From: JBGSPL01 sp964511435
GTDB taxonomy: Bacteria > Patescibacteriota > CPR2 > UBA1875 > CAIMLA01
Assembly (NCBI GenBank): GCA_964511435.1
Contig: CAZEFH010000004.1
Coordinates: 1 to 58,461, forward strand
Length of the DNA stretch: 58,461 nucleotides
Reading direction: 5' to 3'
The translations under genes and the position numbers were made by a program. Within the stretch, counting starts at the first letter, position 1. Every line of letters begins with the position of its first letter. This document shows, one piece after another, positions 44,033 through 51,354 of this stretch. Under the pieces are notes generated by a model, which was not told the origin of the DNA, did not search any database, and worked only from the letters and a program-made list of their open reading frames with translations.

Positions 44033-45187
44033 TTAGGCCTCAGTCGTCTCGGTTACCTCGGTCGCTTCAGTCTTTACCTCGGCTTCTTTGGTAGTTTTTT
44101 TAGCTGTCTTGGTTCCTTTTAAAGATAAAGCGATTTTGTGCGTTGCTTTATCGATATTAAGAATTGTAAAGGTATAGCGTTTCGCAACCTCCACCACATC
44201 GCTAGGAGTAGCCACATGACCATCCCCAAGCTCAGAAATATGCACAAGTGCCTCGATATTGTCATGAATACGAACAAAGGCGCCAAATGGAGTAATACGT
44301 GTCACTTCACCCTCAACCTTATCTCCCACCTTAAAGCCTTTTGCGGCCTCAGCCCATGGGTCATCGGTTAGTCTTTTGATAGAGAGTGAGAAACGGTCGT
44401 TTTCGATACCGATAATCTCAGCGTCTACCTTATCGCCAACCTTATAGATCTTGTTTGGGTCAGAGATACGTTCCCAAGAAATCTCGGAAATATGAACCAG
44501 TCCTTCAACTCCGTCAACATTTACAAAAACACCGAAGTCAACTACACCAGTAACGCGGCCTGAAACCTTGTCACCAATAGAGAACTTATCTAGAACCTTA
44601 CTGATTTCGCCTTTGTTGGCCGCCTTCTCAGAGAAAATAAGCTTGTTTTCACGCTCATCAGCATCAAGGACAATAACATTCATCGGCTTACCAACAAGCT
44701 CTGATAGTCTCGCCTGGATTTCATCTTTGTCAGTTACACGAGGATATTTCTCGGTCGATAACTGAGAAACTGGCAGAAAACCACGAATGCCCTCAAGCTC
44801 AACGAGTAATCCACCCTTATTGGCATCAACTGGCGAAACTTCTACAATCTCACGGTCCTTAGCCATCCGAACAAGTACTGACCAAGCCTTTTCCTTTGAA
44901 GCACGCTTCATTGAAAGCACGGCATATCCTCCCTCGAACTCTGGCTCTACTACCATCGCTGATACTAAGGAACCTGGCTTTAGATCTTCCGCTATAAGGC
45001 GGCGATCATTCAGTTCTGGCCCAACGATTAGACCTGAACCATAACCCCCTAGGTCTACCCAGACCCCATTGCGACTCGCCGAAACAACGGTACCTTCGAT
45101 GGTATCGTTCTTCTCGAGAGTTTTGAAAGCCTCTTCATGCTGTGCAAGAAGCTCTTCCATAGTCATTTTTGTGTCTTTTGACATCAT
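44033..45187 (-). CDS. rpsA: 30S ribosomal protein S1 (four S1 domains)
   Basis: Binds mRNA on the small subunit. Four S1 domains of about 70 residues (starting near 22, 110, 195 and 280), each with the GxVxxxxxxGxxV pattern, as in GTVVSASRNGVWVDLGG and GRVTGVVDFGVFVNVDGVEG. The C-terminus is a low-complexity Lys/Glu/Thr tail. 384 residues with four repeats is the Gram-positive-like form, shorter than the six-domain S1 of E. coli. A strong promoter lies about 90 bases upstream. Confidence 0.95.
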   Translation of the reverse strand: MMSKDTKMTMEELLAQHEEAFKTLEKNDTIEGTVVSASRNGVWVDLGGYGSGLIVGPELNDRRLIAEDLKPGSLVSAMVVEPEFEGGYAVLSMKRASKEKAWSVLVRMAKDREIVEVSPVDANKGGLLVELEGIRGFLPVSQLSTEKYPRVTDKDEIQARLSELVGKPMNVIVLDADERENKLIFSEKAANKGEISKVLDKFSIGDKVSGRVTGVVDFGVFVNVDGVEGLVHISEISWERISDPNKIYKVGDKVDAEIIGIENDRFSLSIKRLTDDPWAEAAKGFKVGDKVEGEVTRITPFGAFVRIHDNIEALVHISELGDGHVATPSDVVEVAKRYTFTILNIDKATHKIALSLKGTKTAKKTTKEAEVKTEATEVTETTEA

Positions 45188-45277
45188 TACTCCTGTGTGC
45201 GCAAAAATTTATCCACCCAGTAGGTTCTGGACGGATAGGCGCGGCAGACTTTCTACTTCTACCTCAGTTGTGCTCAT

Positions 45278-45306
45278 ATTATAGCAAAAAACTAGCTCAT
45301 TGTAAA
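45278..45306 (-). promoter_or_regulatory. rpsA promoter
   Basis: TTTACA, 17-base spacer, perfect TATAAT on the minus strand, giving a leader of about 85 bases. The -35 overlaps the end of the upstream gene. Confidence 0.72.
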
Positions 45307-45834
45307 TGGGGCGGCCAGAGCGGTCTTATGGAACTTCACTGAACGTCTATAAAAGTAAAAACTCATAATAATTGCCGCAACACCAAAAGCAGCCAAAAAA
45401 TTCTCTCTAGGGCCACTCACAGAGAGGTCTCCACTAGCGTTTACAGTACTAACATTTGACGTTGCTGGAGTCTGATTCCTGGTGCTTGAGGATGTCGTCA
45501 CTGCTGCTGAGCGCGTAACTGTTATTTTGGCGTTACCCTCGGCATACCACTTAGTAGCTCGAACGACAATTTCTTGTGTCTTTTCAGACAATTTCACCTT
45601 ATGCGAAAAGTTACCACTCTTATCGAGACCTACCTTTGTACCCGCAACCGAAACAGTTGCTTTTGGATCCGTCTTTCCGGCTACCATAATCTCACTTTCA
45701 CTGGTTGATATTGTTGTCGGTCCTTTGATGGTTACTTTCGGAGGATTCCCAAGATTCTTATACATCGCCACGACACCAAAAACCGCTGCTGCAAAAAGTA
45801 ACATTAGCAGTATCGGAGTAAATAATGTTTTCAT
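45292..45834 (-). CDS. Membrane-anchored protein with an Ig-like domain
   Basis: 180 residues from the ATG at 45834. An N-terminal membrane segment (LFTPILLMLLFAAAVFGVVA, 4-23), an Ig-like beta domain (about 32-105, with STSESEIMVAGKTDPKATV and the VDKSGNF-like turn LDKSGNFSHKV), a Ser/Thr-rich linker and a second membrane segment (about 143-160). It should display the beta domain outside the cell. The frame is open to 45963, but a promoter at 45857-45885 lies within that extension, so the later start is preferred. Function unknown; adhesion or wall binding is possible. Confidence 0.75.
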   Translation of the reverse strand: MKTLFTPILLMLLFAAAVFGVVAMYKNLGNPPKVTIKGPTTISTSESEIMVAGKTDPKATVSVAGTKVGLDKSGNFSHKVKLSEKTQEIVVRATKWYAEGNAKITVTRSAAVTTSSSTRNQTPATSNVSTVNASGDLSVSGPRENFLAAFGVAAIIMSFYFYRRSVKFHKTALAAPFTMS

Positions 45835-45856
45835 ATAATTTATCTTCACTAGCGGC

Positions 45857-45885
45857 AATATAGCACAGATTGAAAGCCCTATCAA
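45857..45885 (-). promoter_or_regulatory. Promoter of the Ig-like protein gene
   Basis: TTGATA, 17-base spacer, and TGC-TATATT (extended -10) on the minus strand, about 22 bases before the ATG at 45834. Confidence 0.6.
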
Positions 45886-46049
45886 GAATGTATAGTAATA
45901 TGTGTTAACTCTCGAAAAATCATTCAGCCGATTCAGGCCGACATCATGAGTTTCAAATACCAACTAATAAACTTTTGAGGTTAATCAAAAATGTCTGGCT
46001 TCTTTACTCTATTTTACATAACGTAAATGGCTTTGAAATAAATGAGGAG

Positions 46050-46130
46050 TTCGATTTTTCTTGATTCTTTGCTTCGTGGATTTTACCCTGAGCGAAGTCG
46101 AATGGGTATCAAGGAGAAATGGAGGGATAA
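46050..46130. repeat. Second copy of the intergenic repeat
   Basis: 46050-46077 matches 27506-27533 at 23 of 28 positions (core GATTCTTTGnTTCG). It is followed by ACCCTGAGCGAAGTCGAATG and GGGT, another palindromic motif type common in intergenic repeats. The stretch from 45964 to 46198 holds nothing else I can identify. Confidence 0.5.
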
Positions 46131-46198
46131 ACGCCTTGTTCTAGCAAGGCAATAAAGTTCCATCGGTTGCGAACAATAATGATAAATTATTAGTAAAT

Positions 46199-46479
46199 AA
46201 AAAAGGCACTAGCTCCGAGCCTGGGTACGTAACACAAGACCTAGATAACTGGCGCCCTTTTTGCAGACGATTTGCTCATCTGAAGCAATAATCAAAAAGA
46301 GGGTCAACCAACCTTGGCTCATGTATCCTGGAAGAAGCATGGGATCAATGTAATTGATGTATCCCGCTTTTTTGTGACGCGGTACGCGTCCTTCCTGTGA
46401 CCTTATGGCACAAGCTCAGTAGAACCCTCCACCGATATGTAATTTGTTAAGGCGTAAGTAGTACTATTTCGTAACTTAC
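46199..46479 (-). ncRNA. Candidate structured non-coding RNA (about 280 nt), family unknown
   Basis: Transcribed leftward from a perfect consensus promoter into a region with no ORF longer than 37 codons. Several helices can be drawn: GAGGGT (46429-46424) with ACCCTC (46304-46299) encloses arms TGTGCC/GGTCACA, GACGCG/CGCGTC and GGGAT-ATCAAT/ATTGAT-CCC plus CCAA/TTGG. A 5' hairpin GTAAGT/ACTTAC and a closing stem (46247-46262 with 46199-46215) before a U run complete it. It lacks the hallmarks of tmRNA, RNase P RNA, SRP RNA and T-boxes. A 37-codon frame at 46209-46322 is an alternative. Structure was drawn by eye, not computed. Confidence 0.6.
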
Positions 46480-46485
46480 ATACAT

Positions 46486-46514
46486 ATTATATTATGCTAG
46501 TTTATTTTTGTCAA
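46486..46514 (-). promoter_or_regulatory. Perfect consensus promoter of the candidate RNA
   Basis: TTGACA, 17-base spacer, TATAAT on the minus strand: an exact match to the sigma-70 consensus, located about 30 bases after the last receiver gene. Expected to be one of the strongest promoters in the window. Confidence 0.82.
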
Positions 46515-46542
46515 GTACTTTTTATGTTAACTGTGGAAAACT

Positions 46543-46914
46543 TTATTTATCCGAAAGCTTCTCTGCTACCTTAATCAGGATATCTTCGAGTTTCCAATCG
46601 CTCTTTACGAGATAGTCATACACTCCATTACTGGCTGCTTCGACAGCCTTATCAGAATCACTTAGGTTGGTTAGTAAGATAACTGGTATGGATAGGGTTT
46701 TTTGATTTCTCTTCAACTCATGTAGGGTAGTCATCCCGTCCATCACTGGCATGACCAAATCTAGTAATATCAAGTCGGGGTTTGTCGATAGGGCCATTTC
46801 TAGACCGATTTGACCGTTTTCCGCTACCTCGACCGCATAACCCTCTTTATTAAACTTATCCTCCAGCACGGCCCTTAGCTGTTGGTCATCTTCAATCACT
46901 AAGATTTTTTTCAT
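46543..46914 (-). CDS. Single-domain response regulator, second of the kinase unit
   Basis: 123 residues of receiver fold. IEDDQQL acidic pair, PDLILLDLVMPVMDG with the acceptor Asp, VILLTNLS with the Thr, and YLVKSDW with the Lys. No output domain. It overlaps the preceding receiver gene by four bases and is the last gene of pilin-kinase-receiver-receiver, so it is likely a target of that kinase. Confidence 0.93.
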   Translation of the reverse strand: MKKILVIEDDQQLRAVLEDKFNKEGYAVEVAENGQIGLEMALSTNPDLILLDLVMPVMDGMTTLHELKRNQKTLSIPVILLTNLSDSDKAVEAASNGVYDYLVKSDWKLEDILIKVAEKLSDK

Positions 46915-47300
46915 CTTGTACCTCCAAATGTATTATCAATTTGCTGTACGATATCCGAGAGCTTGGTCTCGGCTTTCACGTAATATTTTTCAATGTTTAG
47001 TAGCTTATAGGAGGCCACTTTATCCTCACCAACTGAGTTTGTAACTACAAAAATTGGCAACTTATCGAACCTCGTATCCTTTCGAATATTATATAGTAGG
47101 TCGAGGCCAGTTGCCCCCGCCAAGAGATAGTGGTCAAGCCAGATTGCATCAATCCTTTTATCGGAGAATAAAATATTCTCAGCTTCTTCTGCCGTTTTTA
47201 CGCGATATGTTTGATAGCCCCGCTTCTTGAGTCCCAAACAGGCTGCTTTTGCAAGCATTTCTTCATCCTCAACAACTAAAATAGTCCTTACTTCTGTCAT
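46911..47300 (-). CDS. Single-domain response regulator, first of the kinase unit
   Basis: 129 residues. VVEDEEM supplies the acidic pair; the acceptor Asp lies in DAIWLDHYLLAGATGLDLL, which departs from the common DxxMP form; IFVVTNSV and YYVKAET give the Thr and Lys positions. The atypical loop after the Asp suggests a different partner or kinetics from the other receivers. It overlaps the kinase gene by four bases and the next receiver gene by four. Confidence 0.92.
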   Translation of the reverse strand: MTEVRTILVVEDEEMLAKAACLGLKKRGYQTYRVKTAEEAENILFSDKRIDAIWLDHYLLAGATGLDLLYNIRKDTRFDKLPIFVVTNSVGEDKVASYKLLNIEKYYVKAETKLSDIVQQIDNTFGGTR

Positions 47301-49936
47301 GTGAGCTCTTTATCTCCTTTTCTGGACTTAACACCCTTTACCGGTAATTTCACAGTAAAGGAGGTTCCTTGATTTTCTTTCGATTTAAATGAAATACTAC
47401 CATTCATACTTTCGACAACTGATTTTACGATATACATTCCAAGGCCAGTGCCTTCAGTATCGGTTGCTCGCACGTTGTCTGCACGAAATAGCTTCGTGAA
47501 TATTTTATCTTGTTGTCCCGTCGGGATCCCCATCCCATTATCAGTAACTACGATTTCAATGTTAGCTTTTCCATCTGGACGTATTGTGATTTCAATTTTA
47601 CCACCAGTATTCGTGTATTTAACCGCATTTGTAAGTAAGTTTTGAATCACAATTCGGACAAGCTTTGGATCGGCAAAGATATGAGGAAGCTTTGCAGAAT
47701 AGTTCTCAACAAGTTTTTGTTTTTTAGCCAGCACCTGTGGCCGAATCTCGCCCACAAAATCCTTTGCAACATCTTCCACCCTCATCTCTACTGGTTCAAC
47801 AGCGAAGGTACCGAGATCTATTCGCGAAACATTGAGTAGCGAATTTACAAGCTCTACCATTCTTTGATTCCCACGATAAACCTGTTCAAGGTATTCTTTT
47901 TGTTCTTTATTGATTCTACCGGCATCGCCATCGAGTAACATTTCGGTATACCAGTTGATTGCTGAGAGAGGAGTCCGAAGCTGATGTGAAGCCAGAGAAA
48001 CAAATTCAGTTTTTGCCTTATCTATCTGCCGTTCTTTAGTAATATCGCGACCAATTATCGATACCCCTATCACAGCGTGATTCTGATTGAATATGGGTGA
48101 CGCACTGATGGAAACATCAACTAAGGAACCATTTTTGCGAAGTCGTTGAGTTTCTAGATTTGAGATTGAGCGTCCCGACTTGACCGTAGCCATCAGATGG
48201 TTAAATTCCGTTAACTTATCTTCTGGGACAATTAAGGTTACTGACTTGCCAATCATCTCCTTGCCCTTGTATCCATATAGTTTTTCCGCACCGTGATTCC
48301 ATGAAGTAACGACTCCATCAAGAGTTTTGCCATAAACGGCATCATGAGTATTCTCAACTATCGCAGCTAGCTTTTGATTATTTTCTTCGGCCTTATATTG
48401 CTCCGTTACGTCCCTCTCTATGCCTGTGAAGTATGCCACTCCGCCCTTATCATCCAGTATAGGTGAAACAGTAGCTAGAGCTAGGTATTTTTCACCATTT
48501 TTGCGATGGTTGTTGACTATGCCGGTAAAAGGCTTTTTATCCGTCTTAATAGTTTTCCAGAATTTCTTATAGAACTCGGTGCCCATCTCACCGCCCCACA
48601 ACTCACTTGATCCTGCTTTTTTACCAATGATTTCTGATATTTCGAAACCGGTAATCTTATGCACCGATTCATTGGCAAAGAGAATTAATCCGTCCGGATC
48701 AGTAATTACAATATGGTCAGAGGCTCCGGCCACAGCCATTTGGAATTTCTGCAAATCAGCCGTACGAGTTTCGACTATATCCTCGAGACCATCATTGATA
48801 TTGCGGATCTTTTCTTTCATTGTGTTAAAACTCTGTCCCAATTGGCCAATTTCATCGTTTGTAATAATAGGAACACTTAAGCTTAAGTCACCAGTTTTGA
48901 CAATCTTATCAATAACATCTTTGGTATTAGAAATTGGCCTTACAAGATATTGACGAATGAATAAGTAAATTAAAACAAATGAAGCTCCAAAAATTACTAG
49001 TATAGCAAACACAATCCAAAATTCTGCTGTATAGTAAATGTTATGAATTATAGAATAGTCGCGAGCTACGAAAATCGCTCCTATCTGAACGCCACCGACT
49101 GTTTTGAGTGGTATTGAACTACAACTTACACTCCTTCCGTCGACAGCAAAATGCCTATAGTCTGCTGCATCGAATAATTCTGGGCGTAAATCGGTCAAGC
49201 ATTTATCAACGTCCTCCGTATTAGCGGTTTCTGCCACTGTGACATATTCCCCATAATCCTCCCATTTGTCGTCAATCTTAAGTTTATTTACCAAGTTTTC
49301 CCAGTCTTCCTGGTTTAAATATTTCTTAGATCCCAGGATTTCATACTGTGACCCGGAATATTTCGAAAGCTGATAAATGAAATGATTTATTTCTTCTCCG
49401 ATTTCGATATAACCAATAATCTCATTATTTAACTTATAGGGCATAACAACCCTTAAAGCAAAGCCCGTCTTACCGAGCTCTATACCACTTACTGATTCGC
49501 CGGAAAGTCTTGCTTTTTTGAAAGTCAGCCTAGTAATCGTATCACCGTAAAGTTTCTTGTCGTGTGCTCTCAAGAATACCTTGCCGTCTTTGTCAATAAA
49601 ATAAAGATGAGTTACCCCAAATTTATTTTTTAAATTCTCAAAATATACACTAGATTCACGATATAGCTTTTCTCGATTACCCGATACAAATGTATTTTTT
49701 AGAGACTCGATAGAGCCTAAAGTATTAAGATTCGAAGACAACATTTTCGTTTCTACGTCCGCGATTGCGTCGAACTTATTTACATCAGACTGATGCTCTG
49801 CCTTAAGGCTCATATTATCAACACGAATCGTGAAAAATATACTAGTCAAAAGGAAAAATACCATCAGTAATGCCACGATAACAAAACAAAACGCTATTAT
49901 CTTTTTCCCTACACTAAGATCGCGAAATTTCTTCAT
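47297..49936 (-). CDS. Sensor histidine kinase: Cache-like, HAMP, two PAS, HisKA, HATPase
   Basis: 879 residues. Membrane segment 1 (about 11-33), an extracytoplasmic Cache-like ligand domain (about 40-300, with THLYFIDKDGKVFLRA and GYIEIGEEI), membrane segment 2 (about 303-326), HAMP (about 327-380), PAS 1 (about 395-510), PAS 2 (about 525-635), HisKA with SLASHQLRTPLSAINW carrying the phospho-His, and an HATPase with NLLTNAVKYTN, VVTDNGMGIP and GTGLGMYIV. It senses outside and probably inside signals. It starts four bases after the major pilin stop and overlaps the first receiver gene, linking sensing to the pilus. Confidence 0.94.
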   Translation of the reverse strand: MKKFRDLSVGKKIIAFCFVIVALLMVFFLLTSIFFTIRVDNMSLKAEHQSDVNKFDAIADVETKMLSSNLNTLGSIESLKNTFVSGNREKLYRESSVYFENLKNKFGVTHLYFIDKDGKVFLRAHDKKLYGDTITRLTFKKARLSGESVSGIELGKTGFALRVVMPYKLNNEIIGYIEIGEEINHFIYQLSKYSGSQYEILGSKKYLNQEDWENLVNKLKIDDKWEDYGEYVTVAETANTEDVDKCLTDLRPELFDAADYRHFAVDGRSVSCSSIPLKTVGGVQIGAIFVARDYSIIHNIYYTAEFWIVFAILVIFGASFVLIYLFIRQYLVRPISNTKDVIDKIVKTGDLSLSVPIITNDEIGQLGQSFNTMKEKIRNINDGLEDIVETRTADLQKFQMAVAGASDHIVITDPDGLILFANESVHKITGFEISEIIGKKAGSSELWGGEMGTEFYKKFWKTIKTDKKPFTGIVNNHRKNGEKYLALATVSPILDDKGGVAYFTGIERDVTEQYKAEENNQKLAAIVENTHDAVYGKTLDGVVTSWNHGAEKLYGYKGKEMIGKSVTLIVPEDKLTEFNHLMATVKSGRSISNLETQRLRKNGSLVDVSISASPIFNQNHAVIGVSIIGRDITKERQIDKAKTEFVSLASHQLRTPLSAINWYTEMLLDGDAGRINKEQKEYLEQVYRGNQRMVELVNSLLNVSRIDLGTFAVEPVEMRVEDVAKDFVGEIRPQVLAKKQKLVENYSAKLPHIFADPKLVRIVIQNLLTNAVKYTNTGGKIEITIRPDGKANIEIVVTDNGMGIPTGQQDKIFTKLFRADNVRATDTEGTGLGMYIVKSVVESMNGSISFKSKENQGTSFTVKLPVKGVKSRKGDKELT

Positions 49937-49940
49937 CTAC

Positions 49941-50372
49941 CTATCGATTTACCGATATAGTCGCACCGTTCTCAGCCGAAACAGCCGTGACCAATACCCT
50001 GCTATTTGCATCTTTTGATATCTGATACTTGGTGTCATCTACAGTCGCAGTACTGGGGTCTTTCGGCATTGAGACAATGTATTTACCATTAGCTGTGAGT
50101 ACAGAAAGATCGACTAGACCCGTACAAGTTCCCCCGGTAGCACAGATATCTGTTGGGGTAGTGGTTATTGAGGCAGGAAGAGAACCGTTGTCTACAGAAT
50201 ACTGATATACAGCATTAATAATTGTGTTTACATCCGCTCTACGCTGAGTGTTACGAGAATCGCCTAGCTGCTTACCGGGGTTAATGGCTATTACCACAAT
50301 ACCGGCAAGGATTGAGAGTATTGCTATCACCAACAATACCTCTATTAGAGTAAAACCTTTTCGACTTTTCAT
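49941..50372 (-). CDS. Major-type type IV pilin
   Basis: 143 residues. A class III prepilin leader MKSRKG is cut before FTLIEVLLVIAILSILAGIVV, with Glu at +5 of the mature protein, the pilin assembly helix. The globular part holds a possible disulfide (CATGGTC) and ends in a beta-rich segment. Its own promoter with TATAAT and an AGGAGG make it the most strongly expressed-looking pilus gene, hence probably the main pilin. It is followed by the histidine kinase gene after four bases. Confidence 0.93.
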   Translation of the reverse strand: MKSRKGFTLIEVLLVIAILSILAGIVVIAINPGKQLGDSRNTQRRADVNTIINAVYQYSVDNGSLPASITTTPTDICATGGTCTGLVDLSVLTANGKYIVSMPKDPSTATVDDTKYQISKDANSRVLVTAVSAENGATISVNR

Positions 50373-50393
50373 GCACCCTCCTTATTTAGGATA

Positions 50394-50421
50394 ATTATAC
50401 AATAATTTATGCTTGCAAGCA
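50394..50421 (-). promoter_or_regulatory. Pilin promoter with a 12-bp palindrome
   Basis: TATAAT (50394-50399) on the minus strand, about 21 bases before the ATG. The perfect palindrome TGCTTGCAAGCA (50410-50421) lies in the -25 to -35 zone and could bind an activator or repressor. No good TTGACA is seen, which suits an activated promoter. Confidence 0.55.
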
Positions 50422-50425
50422 CTAC

Positions 50426-50824
50426 CTATTGAACATCCTGCCACGAGCTGATAATAATTGTTGGATTTAGAGCAGAGACATTTACCTGCTGTTTCCTAGT
50501 AACAGTACCAACGTCACCACGTGCATCAATCTGCCGTGTTGTTCCGCCTGTATTTACCACACTATAGGTACAAGTACCTGCTCCCAATACAACCGCTGTG
50601 TTTGTCGCTGTGAAATTACCATTTGCCCTCAACTGTCTCAAACCCTCTTCAGAACAAGCCGTCGCTAAACTTCTTGCTTGAGCAGAAGCGCTACTACTAG
50701 CAGAAGACCTGGTGTAACTCATTCCAAGAGACAGAAGAGAAACCATAATCACAGACGAAACAAGCCCTACGATTAGTACTGTGGTAAGAGCTATGTAGCC
50801 TTCTTGTTTGTTGTAGATTATCAT
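50426..50824 (-). CDS. PilX-like minor pseudopilin
   Basis: 132 residues. After a short leader ending QEG, the helix YIALTTVLIVGLVSSVIMVSLLSLG resembles PilX N-terminal domains, which lack the usual +5 Glu. A Ser/Ala-rich stretch follows, then a small beta domain with two Cys. It lies between the PilW-like gene (four-base overlap) and the major pilin. Likely a minor component of the pilus tip or initiation complex. Confidence 0.8.
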   Translation of the reverse strand: MIIYNKQEGYIALTTVLIVGLVSSVIMVSLLSLGMSYTRSSASSSASAQARSLATACSEEGLRQLRANGNFTATNTAVVLGAGTCTYSVVNTGGTTRQIDARGDVGTVTRKQQVNVSALNPTIIISSWQDVQ

Positions 50825-51354
50825 TTTCTCAAACTCGCTGTTCCATAAAATGTTTTACTATATTGATATTCATTGTAACCATTCGGATTGTTATGAATCA
50901 AAGTAAATTGTATTCTTATTGTTCCTGGTGCGCCTGTCTCTGAAACATTAGTAAAGCTAACAGCTGAAGCAGCTAGTCTACTGCCAGTAAGATTTATGGG
51001 AGCGGCTGCACCCTCAGTAATTCTAAGGTTTGTTGAGTTTAGTTCAAAAACGGTGGGAGTCGTTGTACCAGAATATGTATCTAGGCTCAGACTTGAAGCG
51101 TTCGTCTGAGGAGCCGGAGTGTTGATGGCAGAAGAGTTTCTTATCGTTTGAGTAATAATATTCATCACCTGCTCTCCTAGCTGCTCTACTTCAGCAATGG
51201 TCTGATTCTTTATCCTCGTCTGGTAAGAGACAAAGATAAAACTAGTTAGAACGCCTAACATAGTTGATAAAATAACTAGATACAATAGAGTTTCGACCAA
51301 GGTAAAGCCGTTCGATCGTTTTTGAAATTCTAAGTCTGAAAACTGAATAAACAT
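50821..51354 (-). CDS. PilW/PulJ-like pseudopilin
   Basis: 177 residues from the ATG at 51354. An 18-residue leader-like part ends in RSNG, then FTLVETLLYLVILSTMLGVLTSFIF is a pilin helix with Glu at +5. The rest is beta-rich (LRITEGAAAPINLTG). The frame opens further upstream at 51369, but the later ATG overlaps the previous stop by one base (TAATG), the standard coupling in this operon. Probable minor pilin of the initiation complex. Confidence 0.83.
   Translation of the reverse strand: MFIQFSDLEFQKRSNGFTLVETLLYLVILSTMLGVLTSFIFVSYQTRIKNQTIAEVEQLGEQVMNIITQTIRNSSAINTPAPQTNASSLSLDTYSGTTTPTVFELNSTNLRITEGAAAPINLTGSRLAASAVSFTNVSETGAPGTIRIQFTLIHNNPNGYNEYQYSKTFYGTASLRK

Noticed and set aside
45209..45277. 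22-codon frame in the rpsA leader, starting right after the TATAAT
   Set aside because: Its ATG lies upstream of the predicted transcript start, so it would not be on the mRNA; no Shine-Dalgarno sequence.
46209..46322. 37-codon ORF within the candidate RNA as a real small protein
   Set aside because: The AGGA is only three bases from the ATG, and the region is better explained by paired helices and a terminator. Kept as an alternative only.
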